Assembly: GCF_024509055.1 (NCBI RefSeq)
Contig: NZ_JANINM010000524.1
Span: 1-64,000, forward strand
Reading direction: 5' to 3'
Source: Mesorhizobium sp.
GTDB taxonomy: Bacteria; Pseudomonadota; Alphaproteobacteria; Rhizobiales; Rhizobiaceae
Length of the DNA stretch: 64,000 nucleotides
The notes beneath the pieces are model-generated. The model was not told where the DNA came from. It was given only the letters and a program-made list of their open reading frames with translations, and did no database searches. The translations under genes and the position numbers were made by a program. Shown here in pieces: positions 1 to 9,315 of this stretch (its first letter is position 1; the number at the start of each line of letters is the position of its first letter).

Positions 1-188
1 TCGGCGCCCATGGCGAGCGCGGTGCGCAGCGTTTCCTGCGCCTGCTGCGGGCCGACCGAAACGACGATGATTTCATCCGCCTTGCCGGCCTCCTTGATGC
101 GGATCGCTTCCTCGACCGCGATCTCGGCCTTGACCCGAACCTTGACGTTCGCGTCCACAACCCGCTTCACGGGCACGAGAACTTTCAT
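1..188 (-). CDS. etfB: Electron transfer flavoprotein beta subunit, N-terminal part (runs off window edge); internal ~18-aa deletion relative to the family
   Basis: Reverse strand translates [62 protein letters not shown], typical EtfB N-terminus; missing the DGSGV..NVKMSMNPFD segment. Confidence 0.85.
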   Translation of the reverse strand, partial: MKVLVPVKRVVDANVKVRVKAEIAVEEAIRIKEAGKADEIIVVSVGPQQAQETLRTALAMGA

Positions 189-465
189 AGAAACAACCTT
201 CCGATCCCGTTTTTACGAAACGTCCACAAGCAGAGCGGAACTAACCCGATTTGCCCCTGGTAGCGTGCCAGCCTGGGCTTCCAGGCCGTCATAGGCGTGC
301 CTATTGCCCTCGGCGGATAAAAGCTACGTCCACGCTACCCGTGCGGTACGGAAGGAAGCTGAGAACCCTTTCCGTTGCGCTCGCCGGCACAGTCAGACGC
401 TCTGACAAGCAAGCAGGTTACAGGCGCCGCGTGCCTTCGTAACGTTGCAAAAAGATCGTAAAGGT

Positions 466-482
466 CATAACCTGAGATTATG
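466..482. promoter_or_regulatory. Candidate LysR operator, CATAACCTGAGATTATG, overlapping the lysR start codon
   Basis: Imperfect inverted repeat matching the perfect repeat at 9115-9131. Confidence 0.45.
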
Positions 483-1400
483 CACAGACTTCGATCGCTG
501 GTACCTTCGGCCAACTATTTGTTCGCTTTCGAAGCGGCAGCTCGTCGGCGCAGTTTCACCGCAGCGGCGGAAGAGTTGAACATAAGCCAGCCCGCAGTTA
601 GCAAGACGATCAGGCTTCTCGAAGAAGCCATTGGCTTGAAGCTGTTCAGGAGGGACCACGCACGGCTTGAGCTCACTGCCGAAGGCGTGAAGTTCTATAG
701 GGAAACCCAGCAGGCATTTGACCATTTGCACATGGTCCTCACAACGCTGCGAGCCAGGAACTCGAAAGATATCGTCCACGTTTCGTTCTCCACTTCATTC
801 GTGCAGCTCTGGCTTTTGCCTCGCCTGAAGAACTTCAAGGCGCGGTACCCCGATATCGCGTTGAGGATTGAGGAAAGCACCCGCGACGATCAGGACTTGA
901 ACGAGGAAAATATCGACGTTTCAGCCCGGCTCGGCGACGCGAAGTGGCGAGACGTTCACTCCTGGCACTTTGTGTCGGAAGAGGTCTTCGCCGTTTGCAG
1001 TCCTGACTATCTCAGAGAGCATGGGCCAATCGAAAAGCCCGCTGACCTGCTGGCCCATCCGCTTCTTCATTCAGAGGAGCGTCATCGGGCGCGACTTGGT
1101 TGGCGCGAATGGCTGGGACATCAATCTGTTCCAGTCGCGCGCGTGAAACAGGACTTTGTGTTCACGGACGCCCTTGGCTCGATCGAGGCGGCCGTGCTCG
1201 GCCAAGGCATTGCCCTTGGATGGAAACACCTCGTCTACGACCATATCAAGGCGGGCCGTCTTTGCTGTCCTCTGCCGACGGTCTACCGTTCTGGACAGTC
1301 CGTTTACATCGTAATGGCAGCCAAGCGCCCGCCAAAGAAGGGAGCCGAATTGTTCCGCCAATGGCTGCTGGAGCAAAATGCCGATGCGTCCATCTTCTAG
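480..1400 (+). CDS. LysR-family transcriptional regulator (GcvA-like)
   Basis: N-terminal HTH FEAAARRRSFTAAAEELNISQPAVSKTIRLLEEAIGLKLFRR; 306 aa. Confidence 0.93.
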   Translation: MHRLRSLVPSANYLFAFEAAARRRSFTAAAEELNISQPAVSKTIRLLEEAIGLKLFRRDHARLELTAEGVKFYRETQQAFDHLHMVLTTLRARNSKDIVHVSFSTSFVQLWLLPRLKNFKARYPDIALRIEESTRDDQDLNEENIDVSARLGDAKWRDVHSWHFVSEEVFAVCSPDYLREHGPIEKPADLLAHPLLHSEERHRARLGWREWLGHQSVPVARVKQDFVFTDALGSIEAAVLGQGIALGWKHLVYDHIKAGRLCCPLPTVYRSGQSVYIVMAAKRPPKKGAELFRQWLLEQNADASIF

Positions 1401-1486
1401 GAAAGGGCCGATCTGCACGCGGTTTGGCCTGCGTTCGGAGAACTCGGGGCTGAGATGAGAGACGGCTTCAGCGCCAAGGGCGGAGT

Positions 1487-2515
1487 TTAGCCGCTCGCCC
1501 TTCCCAATAACGAAAGCAACATCTTTTGGGGGACGAATCCGGCGGCTTTCCCGGTGGGTCCCGCAACGATCAGCGGACCCTCAACATTGGCAGCCGCAGC
1601 CGCGGCGACTGAAAGCCGCGTTTCGCATGGCAACAACGGGCCAGACGACTGAACGCCGCCTTCCAATTCGCTCAACGGCCGCATTACAGAGCCGAGCGTC
1701 ACAAGCTCACTCCGGGGCAAGTGGGCGACGAAGCTCGCCACGTAGCCATTGTTTGGCCGCAGCACAATCTCCTCGGCCGTACCTGCCTGTACAATCCGGC
1801 CATCCCTCATGATCGCGATACGATCACCGAGACGAACCGCTTCTTCCAGGTCATGAGTGATGAAGATAGCCGTCTTCCTGAATTCGCGTGCGAGCCGAAT
1901 GAATTCGTCTTGCAGTTCGCGACGGATGAGCGGATCCAACGCGGAGAAGGGCTCATCCATCAACAGAACTTGCGGATCGGAAGCCAGCGCCCGGGCGAGC
2001 CCGACACGCTGCTTCATGCCTCCAGACAGTTCATCGGGAAAGTATTCTTCCCATCCGGTGAGTCCCACCACCTCGAGCTTTTCTGCCGCTATTCGCCGTC
2101 TTTCCGACATCGGCACGTTGCGAAGTTCTAGCCCGAGCGCAACGTTGTCGAGAACGTTGCGGTTTCCCAGCAGGGCGACATTCTGGAAAACCATTCCAAT
2201 CTTGCGAGATCTAAGTTCCCGCAGGGCAGCCTTGCCAAGCCGAGTGATGTCCGTTCCCTCGATGGTTACCGTTCCGGAAGTCGGCTCCACCAGTCGGTTA
2301 ATATGTCGAAGCAAGGTAGACTTGCCACTGCCGGACAAGCCCATAATGCAGAATATTTCCCCTTGCCTTACGGAGAACGACACGTCCGCGACCGCGCAGA
2401 CGCATTGGAACTTGCGCAATATCTCTTCTCGGCCAAGGCCACTCCGCTGCGCCTCTGCAACAGCGGCGTCTGCCCGGCTTCCAAACACCTTCCAGATGGA
2501 TTGGCACTCGATCAT
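1487..2515 (-). CDS. proV: Glycine betaine/proline-type ABC transporter ATP-binding protein (ProV/OpuAA-like)
   Basis: Walker A GLSGSGKST, signature LSGGMKQRVGLARAL, Walker B LLMDEPFSALDP; start at MIECQSIWKVFG preferred over the upstream Met. Confidence 0.92.
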   Translation of the reverse strand: MIECQSIWKVFGSRADAAVAEAQRSGLGREEILRKFQCVCAVADVSFSVRQGEIFCIMGLSGSGKSTLLRHINRLVEPTSGTVTIEGTDITRLGKAALRELRSRKIGMVFQNVALLGNRNVLDNVALGLELRNVPMSERRRIAAEKLEVVGLTGWEEYFPDELSGGMKQRVGLARALASDPQVLLMDEPFSALDPLIRRELQDEFIRLAREFRKTAIFITHDLEEAVRLGDRIAIMRDGRIVQAGTAEEIVLRPNNGYVASFVAHLPRSELVTLGSVMRPLSELEGGVQSSGPLLPCETRLSVAAAAAANVEGPLIVAGPTGKAAGFVPQKMLLSLLGRASG

Positions 2516-2549
2516 TGCGCTCACTTCCAACACGCCTGCGGGTAGGACT

Positions 2550-3551
2550 TTACTTCGCTGCTATCGATTCCTTGATCCATTCATCCCATTGCGCCTTGTG
2601 CGCCGCTTTCCAATCCTCTGCGTGGCGGCGAACGTCCTGGTCACTGTCCTCACCCCTGTGCATCTTCAGGTTTTCCGCATTCACGTCATCAACGGACATG
2701 GTGATCAGTTCCATGAACTTGCGAGCCGCAGGATTCTGCTCAAGAAACGCCTTGTTTGCGACTATCCGTTGCGTGTTGACCGTAAATCCGAGATTGCCGA
2801 TGCCCTCGACCGTCGTTGCTTTACCCTTCTCGGCATCGGGAAGCTCGGTTTTTTCTACCGTTAGCCAAACGACGTCTTTGTTCGGCACCAATATCGCACT
2901 CAGCCACAGTGGCGTATAAGTGTAATAGAGGGTTGGCTTTCCAGACTGAATGCGTTTCACGGCATCGGCGATGATCGCGAAATAGCTTCCCTGCTTATGC
3001 TCGACGGTGTCTCTGAGCCCGTATGCGTCGAGATGGTGCTCGATCACGCGCTCGCAGCCCCAACCTGGGTCGCAACCGTAGAGAGTCGCCTTTCCCGATC
3101 CTTCGGTATCGAACAATTTCGCGATCTTCGGATCCCGGAATTGCTCGATGGTCTTGATGTGCTCAGCCTCGGCCGTCTTCTTGTCAATCATGTAACCCTG
3201 AATTGAGTTAGGGATCAGATTGCCGATTATCTCGACCTTATCCATGCCGGCCTTCTCCAGGAGGGCCGTTTGCAGTGGGTCCCAATACGCGGCGTAGAAG
3301 GTGGCATCCCCGTTCGCCACTGAAATTTGCGCCGCCTGGATGCTGGACGTTATGGGATCTCCGATGGTGTACCCCAAGTCTTTCAACCCAAGTTCAACGA
3401 CATATCCCTGGAACAACTCGGGAGGATTGTTCGCCTCCTGAGCGGGGACCACGGTTTTGCCTTTCCCCGGCAAATCTTGGGCCATAACGGGGCCAACCGA
3501 TGTCGCGCCGAGAGCCAGCATGCCAAACAGCGCTTTGTAAAATACTTTCAT
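2550..3551 (-). CDS. proX: Glycine betaine-type ABC transporter substrate-binding protein (ProX/OpuAC-like)
   Basis: Signal peptide, OpuAC-like sequence; 4-nt overlap with the upstream permease gene. Confidence 0.88.
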   Translation of the reverse strand: MKVFYKALFGMLALGATSVGPVMAQDLPGKGKTVVPAQEANNPPELFQGYVVELGLKDLGYTIGDPITSSIQAAQISVANGDATFYAAYWDPLQTALLEKAGMDKVEIIGNLIPNSIQGYMIDKKTAEAEHIKTIEQFRDPKIAKLFDTEGSGKATLYGCDPGWGCERVIEHHLDAYGLRDTVEHKQGSYFAIIADAVKRIQSGKPTLYYTYTPLWLSAILVPNKDVVWLTVEKTELPDAEKGKATTVEGIGNLGFTVNTQRIVANKAFLEQNPAARKFMELITMSVDDVNAENLKMHRGEDSDQDVRRHAEDWKAAHKAQWDEWIKESIAAK

Positions 3552-4504
3552 TTGTCTCCTCCCAGAGTTGATTGTAGTTCAGCCGAACTTTTTAGTATTG
3601 GCTTTTGAGGTCTAGCTCGCGACGCTTCGCGCCTTTTCACTGCTGCCTCTCTCGTGGGGGCAGCTACCGCATGCGTCAGCCGATCCAGCATGACGGCAAG
3701 CAACACGATTCCTACGCCGCCGACCGCCGCCGTTCCGACATCGAGCTGGCCGATACCCCTGAGCACCACTAGCCCGAGGCCTCCAACCGAGATCATGGAG
3801 CCTATAACCACCATCGATAGCGCCATCATCAGCGTCTGGTTGACGCCCGCCATTATGGTCGCGGCCGCCAAGGGTATCTGCGCCTTGAAAAGCGTTTGCG
3901 AGGATGAGGCGCCAAATGCCTCCATCGCCTCCACGATCTCTCTCGGAACCTGGCGAATTCCCAGGTTCGTCAAGCGAATGACCGGCGAGATCGCGAATAT
4001 TACCGTCACCAACACGCCAGGGACGTTACCGACCCCGAAGATCATCACGATTGGGACCAGATAGACGAAGGCAGGTATGGTCTGCATCCCATCCAGCACC
4101 GGCTTCAATATCGCAGAGACGCTGTCGTTGCGGGCCGCGGCTATTCCAATCGGTATCCCGAATGCCACGCAGATCAGCACCGCCACCAGAACCACGGAGA
4201 GTGTGGTCATGGCTTCCGCCCATACGCCCAAAAAGCCGATAACGCCCAGGCAAAACAGGACGACCCCTGCCAGCCGAAGGCCGCCCAGCTTTGCGGCAAT
4301 GGCGCACAATCCGAGAATGAGGATCGTCGGCGGGCAAGCGTGCAGCCCGATATTGACGAGATTTAGAAAGTAATCGACGGGCTGGCGAAGGCTCAAGGCC
4401 ATAGGCCGCATCGCATCGATGATCCCTGTCGAAGCGCTCTCAATCCATTTCGCGGCTGAGAACGAGTAGCATTTGAACGGATCCAGTATCGTACAATCAG
4501 CCAC
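3548..4504 (-). CDS. proW: Glycine betaine-type ABC transporter permease (ProW-like)
   Basis: Membrane protein with the EAMEAFGASSSQTLFKAQIPLAAATIMAGVNQTLMMALSMVVI EAA loop typical of ProW/OpuAB. Confidence 0.92.
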   Translation of the reverse strand: MADCTILDPFKCYSFSAAKWIESASTGIIDAMRPMALSLRQPVDYFLNLVNIGLHACPPTILILGLCAIAAKLGGLRLAGVVLFCLGVIGFLGVWAEAMTTLSVVLVAVLICVAFGIPIGIAAARNDSVSAILKPVLDGMQTIPAFVYLVPIVMIFGVGNVPGVLVTVIFAISPVIRLTNLGIRQVPREIVEAMEAFGASSSQTLFKAQIPLAAATIMAGVNQTLMMALSMVVIGSMISVGGLGLVVLRGIGQLDVGTAAVGGVGIVLLAVMLDRLTHAVAAPTREAAVKRREASRARPQKPILKSSAELQSTLGGDK

Positions 4505-4540
4505 CTTGAGCGCGCTCCGCTTTCACTGCAGTCTGCATTT

Positions 4541-4930
4541 CTAAGCTGGCCGCTTGGTATAGATCACCAAGACGACAGCTCCGTCTACAGATCCAGAGTC
4601 GTGCAATGCCCCAGGAGCCCGGCAGCAGTAGTCGCCGGCCTTCATCGTCGCGTCCTGGTCGTAAAACGAGCCTTCAAGAACGAAGATCTGTTCGAACTCC
4701 CCCTCGTGGGCGTGAAGCCCGGCGTAACAACCGGGGTCGACCTTCATGAGCATCGTCTTCTCTCCGAGCTCGCGGTCCTCGTAGAGGCATTTCAGCCAGA
4801 ATCCGGGCGTTTCCGTCGCCTGCCATTCCAGATGGCTGTCCAGTAGGCGTTTTGAGCCCTCGAACGGGCCAGGGATCGCCACCGGATAGCTGGTAGGAAT
4901 CACGAAGGTTTCAGCGACCGAATTGCTCAT
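4541..4930 (-). CDS. Cupin-domain protein
   Basis: GCYAGLHAHEGEFEQIFVLEGSFYDQ...AGDYCCRAPGALHDS cupin motifs; 129 aa. Confidence 0.8.
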   Translation of the reverse strand: MSNSVAETFVIPTSYPVAIPGPFEGSKRLLDSHLEWQATETPGFWLKCLYEDRELGEKTMLMKVDPGCYAGLHAHEGEFEQIFVLEGSFYDQDATMKAGDYCCRAPGALHDSGSVDGAVVLVIYTKRPA

Positions 4931-4964
4931 GCTTTCATCTCCATAGTCAGATGATTTAATATAT

Positions 4965-4981
4965 CACTTATCATATAAGTA
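4965..4981. promoter_or_regulatory. Candidate GntR operator site A (CACTTATCATATAAGTA), upstream of the cupin-proWXV genes
   Basis: 16/17 match to the perfect 7-3-7 palindrome CACTTAT-CAT-ATAAGTG; shares an identical 20-mer atatcacttatcatataagt with site E. Confidence 0.75.
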
Positions 4982-5059
4982 GCAACAAAGTTGACCGATC
5001 TGGTTTGTCTCGCAACCCTTGCCAAAGGCCTGTTCCGGCAACTCGAATTGGAAATTCGC

Positions 5060-6580
5060 CTACGCCGCGATCGACGCGTACTTCGCCCGCCTTGTCTCGA
5101 CGAACGCGTCAAGCGTGCCGGCGATATCGTCGGAGATTGGCGGAGCGACGTAGCCGCCGAGCTGTCGTTTCACCTCTTCGACTCCAACCGTTTCGGCCGA
5201 CTTCGCTCCGTCGTCGAGCCACTGTTCGTAGGTATCGTTGTTCTGCAGGCGGTTCATGATGAAGGGGTTCTCTCGCGTGTGGTCCGTGCCCAGGAAGTGG
5301 CCGCCAGGGCCCACACGTTGAATGTCAAGAAGAAGCGGCTCCATCTCCTCGTCGGCAATTCCGCTGAAGAAGCGGTGGAACCCCTCTAGCTGGTACGAAT
5401 CCTGGACCCACTTGGCGTATGAAACGCCCAACGATCCCTCGACGAATCCGGCTGAATGGACAATGAAGTTGCAGCCTCCTAGCATTACTGGCCACATGGA
5501 ATTCGCAGAGTCATATCCGGCTTGGAGGTCCGCCATCTTGGAGCCGGTCCACATCGTGCAGGATCGCCATGGCACCCTGTAATGCCGGGCCATCTGCCCG
5601 ACCAGCAAGTTCATGAGGCCGGGCTCCGCCGTTCCCAGCATCGGCGCCCCCGATTTCATGGAGACGCCCATGAGAGCGACCCCCATGACCATCGGGCAAC
5701 CGCGTCTTACGACTTGCGCATAAGCAATCCCTGCAAGCGCCTCCGCCACCAGTAGCGCTACGCCGGCCAGGGGGCTTGCGGGGGCGCTGGCGCCTGCCAA
5801 GAGAAAGGGCGTCAGGAGCGCCGGCTGGTTCGCTGCCGCGTAGACGCGCAGCGAAGACAGCATCGTTTCGTCCCAGATCAATGGAGTGTTGCAGTTCAGG
5901 AGCGCCGTGACGACGACGTTGGTGTCGACATATTCCTCGCCAAACACAATGCGCAGCATATCGATGGTGTCGCGAGCGGCGGTCTCTGAAATCACGCTGC
6001 CCATGATCGGTTTGTCCGAGAGCTTTAGCGCCGACGAAACGAGATCCAGATGCCGTTGAGGAACAGGTATGTCTTGAGGCTCAACTGGCAGGATGCCTGC
6101 AACGTGCATCGCGGAGCTCATCTGAGCCAGTTTCAGAAAGTTCCTGGAGTCCTCAAGTTCTGACCGGCGTCTGACGCCGTCCAGTCCGTAAACAAAAGGG
6201 GCTCCATAACAGTTGGCGAAGATCGAATAGTTATCGCCGACTGGAACCGAGCGGTCGGGGTTGCGGGCGTTGAATGTGTATCTGGATGGAACTGCGGCGA
6301 GCAACTCCATGAGCAACTCTTGCGAGATGTAAACCCGTTCACCCTCAACGCGCGCGCCGGCCTTCCTCCAGTCGGCGAGGGCTCGGGCATCCCTAAATAC
6401 AATCCCCAGCCCTCCGAGGATTTTCAAAGTGGTATTGTGAATCTTCTGGACGCCGTCCGGGCTCAGAAGATTGATCGGTCCCACCTGACGATTGACGGCA
6501 GGCAGGTAGACTGGAGGCGGATTGGTACGAGCGCGGATTCTCGCTTCCCGGCCGCCGCTTCGCTTCAGATTCTGGGACAT
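5060..6580 (-). CDS. Trimethylamine methyltransferase (MttB) superfamily protein, non-pyrrolysine
   Basis: ~506 aa from MSQNLKRSG; MttB-like sequence (VNRQVGPINLLSPDGVQKIHNTTLKILGGLGI); open without an in-frame stop. Confidence 0.85.
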   Translation of the reverse strand: MSQNLKRSGGREARIRARTNPPPVYLPAVNRQVGPINLLSPDGVQKIHNTTLKILGGLGIVFRDARALADWRKAGARVEGERVYISQELLMELLAAVPSRYTFNARNPDRSVPVGDNYSIFANCYGAPFVYGLDGVRRRSELEDSRNFLKLAQMSSAMHVAGILPVEPQDIPVPQRHLDLVSSALKLSDKPIMGSVISETAARDTIDMLRIVFGEEYVDTNVVVTALLNCNTPLIWDETMLSSLRVYAAANQPALLTPFLLAGASAPASPLAGVALLVAEALAGIAYAQVVRRGCPMVMGVALMGVSMKSGAPMLGTAEPGLMNLLVGQMARHYRVPWRSCTMWTGSKMADLQAGYDSANSMWPVMLGGCNFIVHSAGFVEGSLGVSYAKWVQDSYQLEGFHRFFSGIADEEMEPLLLDIQRVGPGGHFLGTDHTRENPFIMNRLQNNDTYEQWLDDGAKSAETVGVEEVKRQLGGYVAPPISDDIAGTLDAFVETRRAKYASIAA

Positions 6581-6590
6581 CCCCGTTACC

Positions 6591-9035
6591 TCAAAGGCGC
6601 GCGCGTGCGTTCGTCGGGTCATACAGGCTGTCCCCGACAACCTCCGCCTCTCTCATTTCATTGTGGACATGCACCTTGAGCCGCGTGCCCAACTTGGCGT
6701 TCTCGGGTTTGACAAGCGCCATGGCGACGTCGTGGCCAAAGTGATAGGAATAGCCGCCCGATGTCACCCGGCCGACGATTTTGCCGCTCTCGTCATAGAC
6801 CCCCTCGTAGGCGATCACCGAGGTCTCCGCGGAGGGCAGCTTCAGGGTCACCAAGATGCGGGCGACGCCTTCTTCAGCCTGCTTCAGCAATGCAGCCCGG
6901 CCCTTGAACTCGCCCTTGTTTAGTTTGACGAAGCGGGACAGGCCTGCCTCGAGCGGAGTGATGTCTCGTGCAAGTTCCCTGTTGATCGCACGATAGGACT
7001 TCTCGAGCCGCATGGACTCCAGCGCCTCCGCACCGAAGAGCTTCAACCCGTGCGGCTCTCCAGCCTTGAGCAATGCATCAGCGAGATGCCGATTGTATGC
7101 GACCGGATGGTGCAACTCCCATCCGAGCTCACCCGAATAGCTCACGCGGAGCAACAGGACATCCCTGGCATAGCCGACCTCGCCCGTTTGAGCGGTAAGC
7201 CACGGAAAGGATTCATTGCTGAGGTCGACATCCGTCAGGGGTTGCAGAATTTCTCGAGTCTTTGGCCCCGCGAGGGCTATGACGCCCATGCTCTCCGAGA
7301 CGTTTTCCAAGGTGACGCTGCCGTCTTCGGGCAGCAGTCGGCGCAGTTGGTCATAGTTGTAGTTTTCGCCGTTTGGCGTGCTCACCAGGTAGAAGTGATC
7401 TTCAGCCAGCCGGACGATCGTATACTCGGCATCAATTCCGCCGTTCGCGTTGCAGGCCACGGTCAAGGTGATTTTGCCGCTCTTGGGGAGGCTATTCGCC
7501 ATCAGGCCGTCGAGCCACCCCGCCGCTCCGGATCCCCGGACAAAGAATTTCGTCATCGGCGACATTTCAAGCATGCCGGCGGCTTCGCGCACGGCTTTGA
7601 CCTCCGCCTCGACGAACTTCATGTGTTCTGTTTTGCGATAGCTGAACTCAGGAATTGCGAGTTCTGGCGAGGGCGCGAACCAACGGGGGAACTCGTAGCC
7701 GTTAAATGTGGTCCAGACCGCTCCTTTCGAGGTCAGCAAATCGTAGGACGGCATGGTCTTCTGCGGCCGCGCTCCCTGCCGATCTTCACCGGGCACCCGG
7801 GCATGCATGTGGCAGCCCCACGTCTCCCTGACCTTGTCGGCGGTCCACCGCTTGGAGACGTAGTGGCCGAACCTTCTGGAGTCGATCTCGGACATGTCCA
7901 TTCCGGGATCGCCATAAACAATCCAGCGCGCTAGGCGCTCGCCAAGAGTGCCGCCCCAGAGGATTCCTCCCGGAACGCCTTCGGCAAGCCACAGATTCTG
8001 GAAGCCTGAAGCAGGCCCGACAAGCGGCAGTTCATCAGGTGTCATCTGGAACGGGCCGCGGGTGTTCGACTTTATGCCGACGGAACCGAGCGCCGGCACA
8101 CGCTCGACCGCCATTTCCCATTGTGTCGCCACCGCCTCGAAGTCTTCGGGGAGAAGATCGGCACCGAAGTCCTTAGGCACTCCGTCGACAGCAAAGAGCT
8201 TCAAGTCTTTCTCGAATTCATATGGGCCAAACTGGAACTTGCCGACGTCCTCCCTCAGATAGGCGCCATAGTCCTCGTCTCGCAGGATCGGATACTCTTT
8301 TTCCCCGGCAGCCCTTCGTTGCTCAAGTTCAGGCACCACTTCCGTGGTCCAGTATTGGTGCAGGATGGGAATGCATGGCAGGTCGAGGCCGACAAGCTTG
8401 GCGTTTTCCCGGGCGTAGTTTCCGGTGGCGAAAACCAGATGGTCGCACAAGACTTCGCCTGCGGAGGTCGTGACCTTCCAGCCCCCTTCCGCAAGCTGCT
8501 CGTAGCCCAGGGCTCTCGTATCCTGGTAGATGGTAGCGCCCATTTCTCGGGCAAGCTTGGCCATTCCCATCGTGATGTCGGAAGGATTGATGTAACCGTC
8601 GTGGGGATGATAGAGGCCGCCGACGATCTTGGGGCTCGGCGCCAGCAGCGGATGGATCTCCCGAATCTCTTCCGGCGTCACCAGCCGGGCGGCAACACCT
8701 GCTGCCTCCGCCATTCCGATATAGCTTTGGAACTCGTCCCATCGCTCCTGCGAATTCGCAACGCGGAGCTGACCCACCTTGCGCAGACCGCATGAAGCAC
8801 CCAGCCTGTTTTCCACATCTTCATAAAGGCGGATGGTTTCAGTCGTCATTTTGCTAATGTTGATGGATCGAGCAAAAGTGACGAGCAAACCGGCTGCGTG
8901 CCATGTGGAGCCCGCCGTAAGCTGGCTCTTTTCAAGAAGGACGGCGTCCGAGCAGCCGTGGCGGGCAAGTCCATACAGAATGGCAGAGCCGACAGCTCCG
9001 CCCCCGACAACCACAACCTTAGTTTTGGCCTTCAC
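6591..9035 (-). CDS. FAD-dependent oxidoreductase with C-terminal GcvT/aminomethyltransferase domain (dimethylglycine/sarcosine dehydrogenase-like)
   Basis: N-terminal VVVVGGGAVGSAILYGLARHG, STWHAAGLL, C-terminal GcvT motifs (YSGELGWELH, LEAGLSRFVKLNKGEFKGR); 814 aa. Confidence 0.92.
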   Translation of the reverse strand: MKAKTKVVVVGGGAVGSAILYGLARHGCSDAVLLEKSQLTAGSTWHAAGLLVTFARSINISKMTTETIRLYEDVENRLGASCGLRKVGQLRVANSQERWDEFQSYIGMAEAAGVAARLVTPEEIREIHPLLAPSPKIVGGLYHPHDGYINPSDITMGMAKLAREMGATIYQDTRALGYEQLAEGGWKVTTSAGEVLCDHLVFATGNYARENAKLVGLDLPCIPILHQYWTTEVVPELEQRRAAGEKEYPILRDEDYGAYLREDVGKFQFGPYEFEKDLKLFAVDGVPKDFGADLLPEDFEAVATQWEMAVERVPALGSVGIKSNTRGPFQMTPDELPLVGPASGFQNLWLAEGVPGGILWGGTLGERLARWIVYGDPGMDMSEIDSRRFGHYVSKRWTADKVRETWGCHMHARVPGEDRQGARPQKTMPSYDLLTSKGAVWTTFNGYEFPRWFAPSPELAIPEFSYRKTEHMKFVEAEVKAVREAAGMLEMSPMTKFFVRGSGAAGWLDGLMANSLPKSGKITLTVACNANGGIDAEYTIVRLAEDHFYLVSTPNGENYNYDQLRRLLPEDGSVTLENVSESMGVIALAGPKTREILQPLTDVDLSNESFPWLTAQTGEVGYARDVLLLRVSYSGELGWELHHPVAYNRHLADALLKAGEPHGLKLFGAEALESMRLEKSYRAINRELARDITPLEAGLSRFVKLNKGEFKGRAALLKQAEEGVARILVTLKLPSAETSVIAYEGVYDESGKIVGRVTSGGYSYHFGHDVAMALVKPENAKLGTRLKVHVHNEMREAEVVGDSLYDPTNARARL

Positions 9036-9114
9036 TTGTGAAGCACTCCGTTAGCGTCCGGCCATAGTGACGCTTCGGTCATCTCTTGTGACCCTTATAA
9101 ACGGGTCGAAGGGC

Positions 9115-9131
9115 CATAACTCCAAGTTATG
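9115..9131. promoter_or_regulatory. Perfect inverted repeat CATAACT-CCA-AGTTATG upstream of the DMGDH-like gene
   Basis: 7-3-7 perfect palindrome; resembles the repeat at the lysR start (466-482). Confidence 0.5.
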
Positions 9132-9178
9132 CCGGGGGTGATGGCTGTTCGGAGCCGGCAACATTGGGCCTTAAACAG

Positions 9179-9210
9179 AAAAAGCCCGATGCCTGGGTTT
9201 GGCATCGGGC
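9179..9210 (-). terminator. Rho-independent terminator of the LivJ-like gene
   Basis: On minus strand GCCCGATGCC-AAACCCA-GGCATCGGGC followed by TTTTT. Confidence 0.9.
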
Positions 9211-9315
9211 TAGATCTCAGGGGTGTGGTTCCATGCCACTCGTTGGCTGTCCAAAAGCTTGCAAAGCCGTCACGCTCGGACCCGGCGGCCCGAGTCTCCC
9301 CTTCCGCTTGCCGGC

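Noticed and set aside
465-779. Many ORFs >60 aa antisense or out of frame to clear genes (e.g. 465-779 -, 1857-2864 +, 7050-7934 +, 15169-16506 +, 30355-31506 +)
   Set aside because: High-GC shadow ORFs; low-complexity Arg/Ser/Pro/His composition and no recognisable domain, while the overlapping strand encodes a clear family protein.
5060-6580. Pyrrolysine-containing MttB
   Set aside because: The frame is open without an in-frame TAG and no Pyl machinery is seen, so it is a non-Pyl family member.
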